DNA of 64,000 bases from assembly GCA_020723305.1 (NCBI GenBank), contig DYJC01000006.1, positions 186,001-250,000 of the forward strand, read 5' to 3'. The stretch comes from Desulfosudis oleivorans. GTDB taxonomy: Bacteria; Desulfobacterota; Desulfobacteria; Desulfobacterales; SURF-7. Of the stretch, positions 8,870-19,928 are shown in pieces. The notes under the pieces are model-generated. The model worked only from the letters and a program-made list of their open reading frames with translations. It was not told the DNA's origin and made no database searches. A program made the position numbers and the translations under genes. How positions within the stretch are numbered: position 1 is the stretch's first letter; each line of letters opens with the position of its first letter.

Positions 8870-9148
8870 TCATGATATACCGAAAAGATCGAAAGATTTG
8901 TAACTGGAAATTAAAATGGGATTGTAGATTGGATGTTATCCAGCCCTTATTGTTTAAGGTGCCGATGGTGGATTCGATCTCTCACGATGATATTCCCACT
9001 AGACCTTGAACACAGTTTCAGCCTGAAATGGACATTATCATCGTTTGAGTTTACTTGTCAATGTTGATAAGATTAAGTTCCTATTTTTAATTAAAACAAA
9101 ATTTTATAAAAAATATGCCCGGTCAACAATAATAAACCGCACAGAAAT
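8870..9148. other. Intergenic stretch with no recognised feature
   Basis: The stretch between the inverted-repeat element and the end of fdhA is AT-rich, has stops in all frames read, and shows no convincing terminator hairpin after fdhA. Confidence 0.5.
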
Positions 9149-11821
9149 CTAAGCAGCCTTCACTATCTTCACCGCACAGATCTTAAGCTCAGGAATTTTT
9201 GAAACAGGATCCAGAGCGCAATTGGTCAAGTTGTTCACTGCCGATTCATAAAAATGGAAAGGTACGAATACAACTCCATGATCTGTGATCTCGGAAACCA
9301 GCGCTTTTATTCGTATAGACCCTCTTCTGGAAACAATATTGACGTATTCTCCATCAACGACTTTAAGCGCTTTGGCATCTTCCACATTAATTTCCGCCAA
9401 GGCTTCAGGACAGATTTGATTCAAGGCATTCCCCTTACGGGTCATGGTTCCGGTATGATAATGCGCATGCACGCGTCCCGTTGTCAGAACAAACGGATAT
9501 TCCGCATCCGGAAGCTCTGCAGATGGTTGATATTCAATAGGGAAGAAAACCCCCTCTCCTCTTGTAAATCTCTGAATATGGAGAATGGGAGTCCCTGGAT
9601 GGTCCAGCGTCGGACACGGCCAAGCCAGCCCACCTTCCTTTTCGATCCGATCGTATGTGATACCACCATAGCTTGGTGTAAGGCGATTGATTTCATCCAT
9701 CACCGAGGAGGAATTCGGATAATCCATCTCATATCCCATTTTTTTGGAGATAGCTGAAATAATTTGATGGTCTTCGATCGATTCCCCTTTTGCATCCAAA
9801 GCCTTACGAACCCGGAGGACCTTGCGTTCAGTGTTCGTAAATGTCCCATCCTTCTCTGCAAAACAGGCGCTCGGGAGAACCACATCAGCAAGCTTGGCGG
9901 TCTCTGTCAAGAATAAATCCTGTACGACCAGGAAATCCAGTGATGACAATTTCTTTGCCACATGATGGATATCGGCCTCACTCAGCATCGGATTTTCGCC
10001 CATGATGTACAGAGCCTTGATCGGTCCATCAAGAGCGGTCATCTCGGTTACGGTCAGACCAACTTTTTCAGGAAGTGCGCTCACTTTCCAGGCTTTGGCA
10101 AATTTGTCTCTCACGGTGCCATCAGTAACTGCCTGATATCCCGTAAAAACGTTTGGCAAACCTCCCATATCGCATGAACCTTGTACGTTATTTTGACCGC
10201 GAAGCGGATTGACGCCGCCTCCCTCAATCCCGACATTTCCACAGAGCATCGCAAGAGACGCAATGCATTTTACGTTGTTTACACCGCTGGTGTGCTGAGT
10301 GATGCCCATAGCGTACAATATGGAACCGGGTTTTTCGGTTGCATACAGACGGGCAGCCGCGACAAGATCCTTGGCAGGGATACCCGTGATATCGGCAACA
10401 TGATCCGGTGAATATTTCGAAACAGTTTTCTTCAGCTCTTCATAACCGGTTGTGCGCTGATTAATATACTCTTGGTCTTGCAGATTTTCATTGATAATAA
10501 CATTCATCAACCCATTGAGCCAGGCAACATTGGTACCTACTTTTGGGCGCAGCCAGAGATGACAAATGTCTACGAGTTTGATTCTTCTCGGATCGACCAC
10601 AATCAGTTTCGCGCCGTTTTTCATGACGGCCTCATGAATATAGTTGGCGATAATCGGATGATTCGCTGTGGTATTCGTCCCGGTAATCAGAATTACCTTT
10701 GACTTCAACACATCCTTCATTGGGTTGGTCATCGCTCCGCTGCCGAATGTGGCGGCCAGACCGGCCACCGTCGAGGAATGTCAGAGACGTGCGCAGTGAT
10801 CAACATTGTTGGTACCGATCACCGCGCGCATAAACTTTTGAAAAATAAAGTTATCTTCATTCGTACAGCGGGCCGAGGCAAATCCGCCGATGGCATCCGG
10901 ACCATTTTCGTTTTTGATTTGGCTGAATCTTTTCGCTACCAGATTCAGAGCCTCATCCCAGCCGGCTTCCTCAAATTTTCCATTACGCTTGACAAGTGGC
11001 TTTGTCAGACGCTGATCGCTGGCAATAAATTCATACCCAAAACGGCCTTTCACGCACAAACTGCCATGATTTACGCCGATATCATTCTTACCGGTCACAT
11101 TGACAACTTGATTATTCAGAACATGAAGTTCCATTTGACAACCGCAACCGCAATAGGTGCAAGTGGTAGGCACCTTATTAACAATAAATGATCTTGACTT
11201 CATCCGGCTGACATTTTCAGTCAGCGCGCCCACTGGGCAAAGCTGCATACATTCTCCGCAGGATACACATCTGTCCGGATGGAAAACAAGATTGGCTGTT
11301 CCTCCGGTTTTTGCAACATCCAGTGCATGAGCTGCCTTGATCTCCCTGCACGCGGTAACGCACCGGAGACACATGACGCACCGGTCAGGCCAGTACTTGA
11401 TCAAAGGCGTCGCATAAACCGCTTCAACCGGCTTCTCAGGAGCTTTATAATTCTCTATCTGGATACCGTACTCAAATACCAGATCCTGAAGGGTGCATTC
11501 ACCGGCTTTATCGCAAATAGGACAATCCAATGGGTGATGAACCAGAAGAAGTTTTAAGGATTCCTGACGCATGCGATATAAACTATCGGAATTGGTAACG
11601 ACCTCTATCCCCTCCAGTACGGGAGTATTGCAAGCCGTCACAGGCTCATCATATCCAGCGATTTCAACAACGCACAGACGGCATGATCCGATGGGATTCA
11701 ACCGTTCATGGTAACAGAGGGTCGGAATTTTGATTCCTGCATTGGTTGCCGCTTGAAGTATTGTCGTATTCTTTTCAGAAGTAATTTCTTTCCCATCAAT
11801 TTTTAATCTGACTATCGACAT
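9149..11821 (-). CDS. fdhA: Formate dehydrogenase alpha subunit, selenocysteine-containing, with NuoG-like N-terminal Fe-S domains
   Basis: One gene of 890 residues read through an in-frame TGA at 10783-10781 (Sec347). The sequence around it, DHCARL-Sec-HSSTVAGL, is the conserved active-site context of selenocysteine formate dehydrogenases. The N-terminus is a 2Fe-2S domain (Cys36, 47, 50, 64), followed by a NuoG-type His-Cys motif (HHPLDCPICDKAGEC), two 4Fe-4S ferredoxin motifs (CVMCLRCVTAC and CVSCGECMQLC), the molybdopterin-oxidoreductase 4Fe-4S motif CTYCGCGC, and then the Mo/W-bis-MGD catalytic and dinucleotide-binding domains. The enzyme interconverts formate and CO2. It lies 74 bp after nuoN on the same strand, in an operon lacking nuoE, nuoF and nuoG, so it may pass electrons to or from the Nuo complex. 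No FdhB/NuoEF-type NAD subunit is in the window, so the electron partner is unknown. Confidence 0.93.
10751..10783 (-). promoter_or_regulatory. Bacterial SECIS element and UGA selenocysteine codon of fdhA
   Basis: On the minus strand, TGA (10783-10781) is followed after 11 nt by GGTGGCC-GGTCT-GGCCGCC (10769-10751). The arms pair over 7 bp with one G-U wobble, leaving a GGUCU loop similar to the apical loop of the E. coli fdhF SECIS that binds SelB. Spacing and loop fit recoding of UGA to selenocysteine. Confidence 0.9.
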
Positions 11822-11895
11822 ACGTACCTGCTTTCTTTCCCTGACAAAAAAATTCTACTGAAACATGTTATATAAAGAATATGTTTTTCGGTTTC

Positions 11896-13377
11896 CTATT
11901 GTAATACCAGAAAGGACTGTTTGACAATTTCAATATAGCCGGATGGAAAAATTCCCAAAGACAACACCCCACATGCTGAAATAACAATGGCAACAATAAG
12001 TGCAGGTGTAAAGATCAGCGCCGGCATTTCATTGTTCTTTACCGTATTGGAATCATGCATAAACATGGCCACAGTCACCCGCAGATAGTAGTAAACCGAT
12101 ACAACGCTGTTAAGCACGCCTATTATCGTTAGACCAATATATCCCTCTTTAATCGCTGCTGAAAAGATATAAAATTTCCCCATAAATCCGCCTGTGGGAG
12201 GAATTCCCGCCAGGGAAAATAAAAACAGACTCATGATAATGGCAGCATAAGGATATTTGTATCCAAGACCTTTGTAATCCTGAACATCGATCCTTTTCTC
12301 TCCTTTTCCGCCCAAGATCGTTATCAGCGCAAAAGCCCCGATATTCATAAAGGTATAGGTTAACAAGTAGTATAAAATACCGGTGATGCCGAGTTCACCG
12401 GCGGCCAGAAATGCCACCAGGATGTAGCCGGCATGGGCGATACTTGAATACGCCAGCATGCGTTTGATGTTGTCCTGTACCAATGCGATAATATTTCCAA
12501 CACTCATGGTCAGAACCGCTATCACCCATATGAGTGCGGTCCATTCCCCCTGCAAGGAGGGAAATGCATCCATAAATATCCTTACAAACGCTGCAAATGC
12601 TGCGGCCTTGGGACCTGCAGACATAAAGGCTGTAATCGGTGCGGGGGCTCCTGTATATACGTCCGGTGTCCACATGTGAAAAGGAACCAGGGCAATTTTA
12701 AAACCAAGTCCGATGAGAATAAGCAGCATCCCCATAACAATCAGACCAGACCCTTGAATGTCGGCAGTGGCAAGAAATGTTGAAATGCCCTTAATATCGG
12801 TTGTTCCGGTTGATCCATATAGCAGTGCGATGCCATAAAGCAGGAATCCGGTTGCGAACGAACCCAGCAGGAAATACTTTAAGGCGGCCTCGTTTGAAAT
12901 CATCCGCGTTCGTGTATATCCGGTCAAGGCATACAAGGATATGGACATCAATTCAATCCCAAGGAATATTGTAATCAACTCTGCCCCACTTGCCATGATC
13001 ATCATTCCAATTGTAGCAAACAGAATCAAAGCAAAGTATTCCCCATGCTGCATGACTTCATCCTCAAGATATTTGATCGAAATAAGGATGGTCAGCAATG
13101 TCCCCAACAGAAATATCAATTTAAAAAAACGCGAGTAATTATCCACCACCCACATTCCGCTAAAGGAATATTCCACAAAACGTAATTCAAAGCCGCAAGG
13201 CTCGAAAAGGACAACTGCAACGGCAGATAGGACACCGATAAGGCTTACATAGCCGTAATAGTTTCTGAATTGGAAACTATAAAAGGATTGCAGCATCAAA
13301 ATGATCAATGAAAAAAGAGCCAAAATAATTTCTGGGTATATGGCACTTAAGTTAATAGTCGTCATTACCTGTTCCAT
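11896..13377 (-). CDS. nuoN: NADH-quinone oxidoreductase-type subunit N
   Basis: 493 residues, almost entirely transmembrane (about 14 helices). It has family features such as FLGIELMSISLYALTGY with the conserved helix-5 Glu, ALKYFLLGSFATGF, and the PFHMWTPDVYTGAPAP loop. NuoN is one of the three standard antiporter-like proton channels of the complex I membrane arm. It is the last nuo gene, 78 bp after nuoM and 74 bp before fdhA. A start at codon 5 (MTTINL) is possible. Confidence 0.93.
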   Translation of the reverse strand: MEQVMTTINLSAIYPEIILALFSLIILMLQSFYSFQFRNYYGYVSLIGVLSAVAVVLFEPCGFELRFVEYSFSGMWVVDNYSRFFKLIFLLGTLLTILISIKYLEDEVMQHGEYFALILFATIGMMIMASGAELITIFLGIELMSISLYALTGYTRTRMISNEAALKYFLLGSFATGFLLYGIALLYGSTGTTDIKGISTFLATADIQGSGLIVMGMLLILIGLGFKIALVPFHMWTPDVYTGAPAPITAFMSAGPKAAAFAAFVRIFMDAFPSLQGEWTALIWVIAVLTMSVGNIIALVQDNIKRMLAYSSIAHAGYILVAFLAAGELGITGILYYLLTYTFMNIGAFALITILGGKGEKRIDVQDYKGLGYKYPYAAIIMSLFLFSLAGIPPTGGFMGKFYIFSAAIKEGYIGLTIIGVLNSVVSVYYYLRVTVAMFMHDSNTVKNNEMPALIFTPALIVAIVISACGVLSLGIFPSGYIEIVKQSFLVLQ

Positions 13378-13455
13378 AATCTATCGCCTTTGAGCTGAGG
13401 CAAACGGTTCATATTTCTTAATTTCAGAAATCGTGTTCAATTTAATTCAATCCGA

Positions 13456-14949
13456 TCACTGTTGGTTCACCATTTGTAGGAGATGCTGAACGGATGCATC
13501 CATCTTATCCAAAAAGGGTTTCGGATATACGCCGATCCAGATAATGAATATGATAATGGGTATGAGATAGGCATATTCGCGACCGTTCATGTCTTTCAAT
13601 TGTTTGTTTGCGTCTTTGGTGATATTGCCATACATAACCCGTTTGTACATCCACAATAGGTAAACGGCTCCCAAAACTAAACCCACAGTCGCAAGTAAGC
13701 CATAACCGACTGATGCTTTAAAAGCCCCAATCAGAATCAGCAATTCCCCAACAAAACCGTTTGTTCCAGGAACCCCCATGGAAGAAAAAGCGACCAGCAG
13801 GAAAAGAGAGGCAAACACCGGCATAACTTTCATGATGCCGCCATATTCGGAAATGAGGCGGGTATGCCGTCTTTCATAAAGCATTCCCACGATCATAAAC
13901 AGAGCGCCCGTGCTTAAACCATGGTTGATCATCTGGATGATGCTGCCTTTGACGCCGTCTATATTCAGGGCAAACATCCCAAGCATGCAGTAGCCGAGAT
14001 GACTGACGCTCGAATAAGCCACGAGTTTTTTAATATCATCCTGAGCAATGGAAACAAGCGCTCCATAAATAATTCCGATCAGTGACAGGCACATTATCAT
14101 GGGTACGAAATCAACAGTTGCCTGGGGAAAAATCGGCAGGCTGAAACGAAGAAATCCGTATGTTCCCATCTTTAACAATACGCCTGCCAGGATAACGCTC
14201 CCGGCGGTGGGTGCCTCAACGTGTGCATCCGGCAACCATGTATGGAACGGAAACATGGGAACTTTGATTGCAAACGCAAGGAAAAACGCCAGGAAAAGCC
14301 AGAATTGTATATTGGATGGAAGCCCGAGGTTATGATACGACAGAATATCAAACGTATACACTCCTGTGGACTTGTAGTTCAAATAATAAAGGAAAAGAAT
14401 TGCCACCAGCATCAGGACGCTTCCGCTCATGGTATAAATGAAAAACTTTACGGCAGCATATATTCTCCTCGGACCTCCCCAGATTCCGATGATTAAGTAC
14501 ATAGGTATCAGCATCACTTCCCAGAATACATAGAATAAGATGAAGTCCAGTGAACAGAATACACCGATCATTCCGGTTTCAAGAAGCAACAGGGAAATCA
14601 TGTATCCCTTCACCCCTTCCGTTACTGCCGACCATGTGGACAAAATGGCCAGTGCTGACAGAAATGTTGTCAGGAGTATCAGAAGCAGGCTGATACCGTC
14701 TATCCCCAAATGGTAATTGATTCCGAACTGAGGTATCCACGGCACATTTTCAACAAACTGCATGTGCCAAGTGTTCGAATCGAACATAAAGTAAAGAGGC
14801 AAAGAAACAAAAAATCCTGCAACGGCGGTCAGGAATGCCACCCACCGGATTAGGTCATGGTGCTTGCTGTTGATCATGCAGATCACCAGAATTCCAAGCA
14901 GCGGCAAATACGTAATTACGGATAGAATTGGAAAATTAAGCGAAATCAT
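13456..14949 (-). CDS. nuoM: NADH-quinone oxidoreductase-type subunit M
   Basis: 497 residues and about 14 membrane helices. [20 protein letters not shown] carries the conserved helix-5 Glu, and [19 protein letters not shown] is the canonical antiporter-loop motif. The gene begins in a TAATG overlap with the stop of the upstream nuoL, so the two are translationally coupled. NuoM is a proton-translocating antiporter-like subunit of complex I. Confidence 0.94.
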   Translation of the reverse strand: MISLNFPILSVITYLPLLGILVICMINSKHHDLIRWVAFLTAVAGFFVSLPLYFMFDSNTWHMQFVENVPWIPQFGINYHLGIDGISLLLILLTTFLSALAILSTWSAVTEGVKGYMISLLLLETGMIGVFCSLDFILFYVFWEVMLIPMYLIIGIWGGPRRIYAAVKFFIYTMSGSVLMLVAILFLYYLNYKSTGVYTFDILSYHNLGLPSNIQFWLFLAFFLAFAIKVPMFPFHTWLPDAHVEAPTAGSVILAGVLLKMGTYGFLRFSLPIFPQATVDFVPMIMCLSLIGIIYGALVSIAQDDIKKLVAYSSVSHLGYCMLGMFALNIDGVKGSIIQMINHGLSTGALFMIVGMLYERRHTRLISEYGGIMKVMPVFASLFLLVAFSSMGVPGTNGFVGELLILIGAFKASVGYGLLATVGLVLGAVYLLWMYKRVMYGNITKDANKQLKDMNGREYAYLIPIIIFIIWIGVYPKPFLDKMDASVQHLLQMVNQQ

Positions 14950-16721
14950 TATTGTCTCGTCAAATAGGCAAACAGGTAATAAGCGATGATGGCGGTGCCG
15001 CTGATCAACATTGTAAGCGCATAATTTCTCACCAGGCCAGTAGCCGATCCCCGAAGGATTCCGGCTAGACCGATGAAAAATCCCGCAACGCCATTAACAA
15101 TACCATCTATTCCTCGAACATCAATAACACGCGCAGAGAAATTCGAGATAAACAGGGTGAATCTGGTGAACCAGGTGTTGTAAACCTCTGCCAGATAGCT
15201 TTCATAAATCGTAATCGGTTTTTTGACAATCCACATAAACACGCGACTGCCTTTCCGATAAACCCAATCCGTATCGACACTAATGGTGGGTTCCGGATCC
15301 AGCTTCTTCAACAGCATGAAAAATCCCAAACCTGTGAATAAAAGAATCCCTAAAGCGCTGGTAACATGATCTCCGGTATACGGATTAAAGTGAACCGGAT
15401 AAGGAAGCAACTTATACAGCGGTCCAGGAAGAACTCCAATTCCAATGCAGAGGAATGCAGCAAATCCCATTGCAATGAGCATATTCACAGGCGGCTCTTT
15501 CGCCTCGATCCCGGAATCTTTTCCAAAAAACATGTAATATGGCAGTTTGAGTCCGGTGTGCAGGAACGTTCCGGCCGACGCCATGGTCAGCAGCAAGGCA
15601 ACCGCAGGATGATGATCATGAGCAGCCCCCGAAACTACCATGGATTTGGTGACGAAACCGCTGAACAGGGGGAAGGCCGAAATGGCAAAACCTCCAATCA
15701 TATATAGAACAAGGGTGATCGGCATGGTTTTATACAGACCGCCAAGCTCCGTCAGTTTTCTTTTCCCTGTCATCTGAATGACTGCTCCGGCCCCCATGAA
15801 CAGCAGACCTTTATACAGAATATGGGCAAAAGCATGCGAGACTGATCCGTTCAAGGACATATCCGATCCAATGCCGACTCCGGCGACCATATATCCTACC
15901 TGACTGATGATGTGATAGGCCAGAAGTCTTCTGCAGTCGTTTTCCAGAACCGCATAAACAACACCATACAGAGCCATGATCGTGCCCAAGTACATCAGCA
16001 GCTCGGTTCCCGGGAAAACGCGTACCAAGACGTATACCGCTGTTTTGGTGGTAAAGGCGGACATAAAAACTGAACCGGTCACTGTTCCTTCTGGATAGGC
16101 ATCCGTCAGCCAAGCATGCAGAGGCGGCACAGCGGCATTCAGCATGACTCCGGCGAGGATCAGATAGAATGAAAGGCTCCCGTCCTGTACAAGAGGACCG
16201 ACGGCAATGGATTTCGTTTTCAAATAGTGAAGCATAATTCCGCCGAGCAGACAGACTCCGCCGAAAATATGTACAAGTATGTAACGGTATCCAGCTTCAA
16301 GAGCCTCTTTTTCGCGCCGTGCAAAAACCAGGTATGCAGAAGAAAAAGCCATCAACTCCCAGAAAATGAACAGGGTAAAAAAATCACCGGCAAAAGTGAC
16401 ACCAAGCGATCCTCCGACGTATATAAACGCTGCCACGTGTTGTCCCGTATCTTTTACATGCAGCGCATAGACAATGCTTATGAAGCTCGCGATGGTGAAA
16501 ACCCATCCGAAAACGATACTGAGTTTATCCACTGCACCAAATGTGAGTGGATTGCCGAGAAAGTTGTAAGTCCAATAGGTTCCCGGGGACATGTGGAAAA
16601 TCGTCGCCACTCCAAGAATAGGTATCATCATCAGGTATGCATCCCGAACCTTTCCTCGCAGAAAAGGAATCAGAATTGATCCGGCAATGAATACTATGGA
16701 CGGGTGAAACCAATCAATCAT
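14949..16721 (-). CDS. nuoL: NuoL-like antiporter subunit with C-terminal extension
   Basis: About 590 residues from the ATG at 16721, chosen because GAGG lies 9 bp upstream; a longer reading from 16763 lies wholly inside the preceding gene. The antiporter domain has [17 protein letters not shown] with the conserved Glu, and [18 protein letters not shown]. The C-terminal 130 or so residues resemble the NuoL tail: a long amphipathic stretch ending in [17 protein letters not shown] and a last membrane helix near [11 protein letters not shown]. This makes it the best candidate for the true distal NuoL. It overlaps the 85-aa gene by 8 bp and nuoM by 1 bp. Confidence 0.85.
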   Translation of the reverse strand: MIDWFHPSIVFIAGSILIPFLRGKVRDAYLMMIPILGVATIFHMSPGTYWTYNFLGNPLTFGAVDKLSIVFGWVFTIASFISIVYALHVKDTGQHVAAFIYVGGSLGVTFAGDFFTLFIFWELMAFSSAYLVFARREKEALEAGYRYILVHIFGGVCLLGGIMLHYLKTKSIAVGPLVQDGSLSFYLILAGVMLNAAVPPLHAWLTDAYPEGTVTGSVFMSAFTTKTAVYVLVRVFPGTELLMYLGTIMALYGVVYAVLENDCRRLLAYHIISQVGYMVAGVGIGSDMSLNGSVSHAFAHILYKGLLFMGAGAVIQMTGKRKLTELGGLYKTMPITLVLYMIGGFAISAFPLFSGFVTKSMVVSGAAHDHHPAVALLLTMASAGTFLHTGLKLPYYMFFGKDSGIEAKEPPVNMLIAMGFAAFLCIGIGVLPGPLYKLLPYPVHFNPYTGDHVTSALGILLFTGLGFFMLLKKLDPEPTISVDTDWVYRKGSRVFMWIVKKPITIYESYLAEVYNTWFTRFTLFISNFSARVIDVRGIDGIVNGVAGFFIGLAGILRGSATGLVRNYALTMLISGTAIIAYYLFAYLTRQ

Positions 16722-16971
16722 CGTAATAATCCTCGTCATGCATGATACCACCCTGGTGACCAAGAAATTTGGATACTAGAATGATAACAACGCAGGAAAC
16801 AAATCCGTAAAATGCACCCCAGCCAGGTATTTTATCCCAAATATAAATTGCATGTCCGCGGTGAACGAAAAAGTCGGACACGAACACCAGCACCAGGGCA
16901 ATATAGGACAGCTTTTTTAATGTACCTGAATTGTCTGGATTTCCAACATAAAGGACAAATTTTTTAATCAT
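16714..16971 (-). CDS. Small two-helix membrane protein of the nuo operon, family not recognised
   Basis: 85 residues. Two hydrophobic helices are visible (YIALVLVFVSDFFV and WGAFYGFVSCVVIILV), and the C-terminal tail is very acidic (HDEDYYDD). It overlaps the stop of the preceding antiporter gene by 4 bp (ATGA) and the start of nuoL by 8 bp, so it is tightly coupled to both. It does not match NuoA, NuoJ or NuoK, which are present elsewhere in the operon. It is probably an accessory membrane subunit associated with the extra antiporter subunit; function unknown. Confidence 0.7.
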   Translation of the reverse strand: MIKKFVLYVGNPDNSGTLKKLSYIALVLVFVSDFFVHRGHAIYIWDKIPGWGAFYGFVSCVVIILVSKFLGHQGGIMHDEDYYDD

Positions 16972-18458
16972 TTGATCACCTCTTTTGCGAGAGCCAGGAA
17001 ATAGTCAGGGTAGATACCGATCAGCAACGAAATAATTGCTGTCAGCACCAGTGGTACCACTATCATTGGGTTCTCCCGGATATCATCATGATGATCGTCA
17101 TGACCATGGGAAGAATGATTTGAAACCACTTCTTTTTCAAAGAAGGCTTTGTATGTGATCGGAAGAAAGTATGCGGCATTCAATATAGTGCTGAACAACA
17201 AGGCCATCAGGATAGGAATCTGGTTAGCTTCTATGGAACCAATTGCGAGCAACCATTTGCTGTTAAATCCAGCTGCCGGAGGTACACCAATCATGCTCAG
17301 AGAGCCGATAAAAAAAGCCGCCATTGTCCAGGGCATCTTCTTCCCGATGCCAGACAGTTGACTGACCTCGGTCTTATGTGCGCTGCAATAAAGAGAACCG
17401 GCGCAAAAAAAGAGGGTAATCTTGGAAAAAGCATGATTGGCGATATGCATGATGCCACCCAGCATGCTGCTGGATGTCAGTAGAACCGCGCCAAGAATGA
17501 TATATGACAATTGACTCACAGTTGAATAAGCGAGTCTGGCTTTGAGGTTGTCTTTTGAAAGCGCAATGACGGAACCCATCACAATGGTGAATGTGACAAC
17601 ATAACTAGCGACTACGCCTATATCCATCAGGCCCATCAGATCTACACCGTAGATGAAAAAGACGACCCTGAGGATTGAAAATACACCCACCTTCACAACA
17701 GCGACGGCATGGAGGAGAGCACTGACAGGCGTCGGCGCCACCATTGCGGATGGAAGCCAGTTATGCACCGGCATGACACCGCCTTTAGCAAAGCCATACA
17801 GAAAAAGGAAGAATGCCCCAAAAAGAAGCATCGACGCCGGTTGATTTCTCAGGAGACCGTGGCTTTGAAAATCGGTTGTACCCGCTACCATGTAAACGAT
17901 GATAATTCCAGATAATAACAGAGTTTTGGACAAGCTCAAAAGGTACAGTAAGTATTTTCTTGCGCCTTCGTAGGATTCCGGTGTCTCTTTGTGTCCAACA
18001 AGAGGCACAGTGGCGAGACTTAGAACCTCATAAAAAAGAAAAAGGGTGATGAGATTGGCTGAAAACGCAACTGCAACGGTGGATGACAGACTGATGGCAA
18101 AACAGGCAAAGAATCTCGTCTGAGCGTGTTCATTTCCCGAGCGCATATATCCGATTGAGTAGAATGTAGTGACAATCCACAAAAATGAGGAAACCGTCGC
18201 AAACAACAGTCCGAAAGCGTCAACCCGGAATTTGATGTCGATCCCCTGATAAAAGCTCACAAGTGTATATTCAATGGTATTTCCTGAAAGTATGGTGGGT
18301 ACCATGGAGATGATTATCGAAAACTTGATGACCCCGGCAAGAATAGACCAGGTTTCACGAAGATTGGGGCGATTCTCCCCCGTCTTTAAAATCAAGGGTA
18401 CCGCAAGAAGAGACGCCAGCACAGCCAGCAATGGCTTTATGGATATAATCGTTTGCAC
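16968..18458 (-). CDS. Additional antiporter-like subunit (MrpD/NuoL-type proton antiporter domain)
   Basis: 496 residues, about 14 membrane helices and no NuoL-type C-terminal extension. FLFYEVLSLATVPLVGH carries the conserved helix-5 Glu, and MPVHNWLPSAMVAPTPVSALLHAVAVVK is closest in style to Mrp antiporter subunit D and NuoL. A His/Asp-rich loop (SSHGHDDHHDD) lies before the last helices. With NuoL, NuoM and NuoN this gives the operon four antiporter-like subunits where standard complex I has three. It is placed 7 bp after nuoK and overlaps the 85-aa gene. It may add another ion-translocating unit. Confidence 0.85.
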   Translation of the reverse strand: MQTIISIKPLLAVLASLLAVPLILKTGENRPNLRETWSILAGVIKFSIIISMVPTILSGNTIEYTLVSFYQGIDIKFRVDAFGLLFATVSSFLWIVTTFYSIGYMRSGNEHAQTRFFACFAISLSSTVAVAFSANLITLFLFYEVLSLATVPLVGHKETPESYEGARKYLLYLLSLSKTLLLSGIIIVYMVAGTTDFQSHGLLRNQPASMLLFGAFFLFLYGFAKGGVMPVHNWLPSAMVAPTPVSALLHAVAVVKVGVFSILRVVFFIYGVDLMGLMDIGVVASYVVTFTIVMGSVIALSKDNLKARLAYSTVSQLSYIILGAVLLTSSSMLGGIMHIANHAFSKITLFFCAGSLYCSAHKTEVSQLSGIGKKMPWTMAAFFIGSLSMIGVPPAAGFNSKWLLAIGSIEANQIPILMALLFSTILNAAYFLPITYKAFFEKEVVSNHSSHGHDDHHDDIRENPMIVVPLVLTAIISLLIGIYPDYFLALAKEVIK

Positions 18459-18465
18459 GTTTTTA

Positions 18466-18768
18466 CTAACCCTTACTTAAATTAATGTCATCAACGTTAA
18501 CGGTCGCTTTATTCCTGAACAATGAAATGATGATGGCCAGTCCCACGGCTGCTTCGGCTGCGGCAACAGTCATGATCATAAACACGAACACGTGACCGTC
18601 CATATTGTTCAAAAAACGTGAAAATGCAATGATTGTCAAATTCACGGAGTTCAGCATCAACTCAATGCACATATAGATGATCAAAGCATTTCGTTGTGTG
18701 AACACACCTATAGCGCCTATGGAAAAAAGTATCGCTCCCAAAATCAGATATGAATTCAATGAAACCAT
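18466..18768 (-). CDS. nuoK: NADH-quinone oxidoreductase-type subunit K
   Basis: 100 residues and three membrane helices, the usual length for the family. The two functionally important buried glutamates are present in [13 protein letters not shown] and [12 protein letters not shown]. NuoK lies in the membrane arm between the quinone site and the antiporter subunits. It starts 3 bp after nuoJ. Confidence 0.95.
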   Translation of the reverse strand: MVSLNSYLILGAILFSIGAIGVFTQRNALIIYMCIELMLNSVNLTIIAFSRFLNNMDGHVFVFMIMTVAAAEAAVGLAIIISLFRNKATVNVDDINLSKG

Positions 18769-18771
18769 AAA

Positions 18772-19317
18772 TTACCCTTTATGACCCGGAATGATGCGCT
18801 CTTTTTGGTCTGGATCATCAATTCTTCTTTTTGCCAGGATAACTGCACCGACTATCGCCGCCAATAACAGCACTGAGGCTATTTCAAACGGAAGCAGATA
18901 TTCAGTGAAAAGCAATTTCCCGACAGCCTTCGTGGTGCCGAATTGATCCGCTCCTTCACCAAAGACAAGCAGGGTTCCGCCCGACTTGACAAGACTCACC
19001 ATCATTATAAAAACCAATCCTATCGCTAATATTGCTCCGAATTGAAGCAAAATTGTATTTCCTGCCATCCGCCCTTCTTTTTCATCGACATTGAGCAGCA
19101 TGATCACAAAAAGGAACAGTACCATGATGGCTCCTGCATAGACAATAAGCTGAAGGGCAGCGATCAGATGCGCATCCAGAAGCACATATAATCCTGCAAG
19201 AAAAACCATGGTTGCAATCAAGCTCATGGCGGATGATACGGGTTTCTTACTGGTCACCATCAACAGTGCCGATATGACCGCGCCGAAGGCAAGTATGTAA
19301 AATATCAATAGCTGCAT
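18772..19317 (-). CDS. nuoJ: NADH-quinone oxidoreductase-type subunit J
   Basis: 181 residues with five hydrophobic helices. The family motif region is LQLIVYAGAIMVLFLFVIMLL, the helix with the conserved pi-bulge. It overlaps the end of nuoI by 13 bp. Confidence 0.94.
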   Translation of the reverse strand: MQLLIFYILAFGAVISALLMVTSKKPVSSAMSLIATMVFLAGLYVLLDAHLIAALQLIVYAGAIMVLFLFVIMLLNVDEKEGRMAGNTILLQFGAILAIGLVFIMMVSLVKSGGTLLVFGEGADQFGTTKAVGKLLFTEYLLPFEIASVLLLAAIVGAVILAKRRIDDPDQKERIIPGHKG

Positions 19318-19928
19318 TTGGAGTAAATCCTCCTGATGTATTCGATACGGTCTTTTACGCTTTCCTCGGACCTCAGCAATTGTTCTTTGGAGTAAATCAT
19401 TTTACTCCTGTCCCTCTCGGCCAGTCCCTGATATTCGGCGCTCATGACAATTGCCTCCTTTGGACAGACCTCTTCACAATAACCGCAATATACACATCGG
19501 GACATATCCAGTGTGTAGGCCGACGGATATCGATCCGAACCATCTCTTTCCTCAGCAACAATCATGATGGCGTTGGCCGGACATATTTTTTCACAAAGAC
19601 CGCATGCAACACATTTCTCTTTTCCGTTCTTCCATGTAACCAGAACAGGTCTTCCGCGATAAGCAGCAGGAATTGTAACTTTTTCTTCCGGGTAATACAC
19701 GGTGAATATTCTTCTCTTTTGGCCTTTTGGCTTAAAAACAAACCCAATCATGTTCAAGACAAAATGCCTGGTCGTGATATACATGCCCCGGATAATCTCA
19801 AAAATATAGAGGCTTTCCCATAAAGTAAGCTCCAGGTTTTTCCTCACCTGCTTAGGTCTCAACTTTTCAATAGGGACGCCGACCATTGGATGACATTTTT
19901 TTTGATCTATATCTGTCATTTTATTCAT
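19305..19928 (-). CDS. nuoI: NADH-quinone oxidoreductase-type subunit I, 2x4Fe-4S ferredoxin
   Basis: 207 residues, slightly longer than E. coli NuoI because of a charged N-terminal extension of about 45 residues. The two ferredoxin motifs CVACGLCEKICP and CVYCGYCEEVCP bind clusters N6a and N6b, which carry electrons through the connecting arm to NuoB. It overlaps nuoH by 4 bp. NuoE, NuoF and NuoG are absent from the operon, so the source of electrons for these clusters must lie elsewhere. Confidence 0.95.
   Translation of the reverse strand: MNKMTDIDQKKCHPMVGVPIEKLRPKQVRKNLELTLWESLYIFEIIRGMYITTRHFVLNMIGFVFKPKGQKRRIFTVYYPEEKVTIPAAYRGRPVLVTWKNGKEKCVACGLCEKICPANAIMIVAEERDGSDRYPSAYTLDMSRCVYCGYCEEVCPKEAIVMSAEYQGLAERDRSKMIYSKEQLLRSEESVKDRIEYIRRIYSKCSY

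Noticed and set aside
9149..11821. Two separate genes or a broken formate dehydrogenase split at 10781
   Set aside because: The frame is unbroken apart from one TGA at the conserved selenocysteine site, and a SECIS hairpin follows; there is no frameshift.
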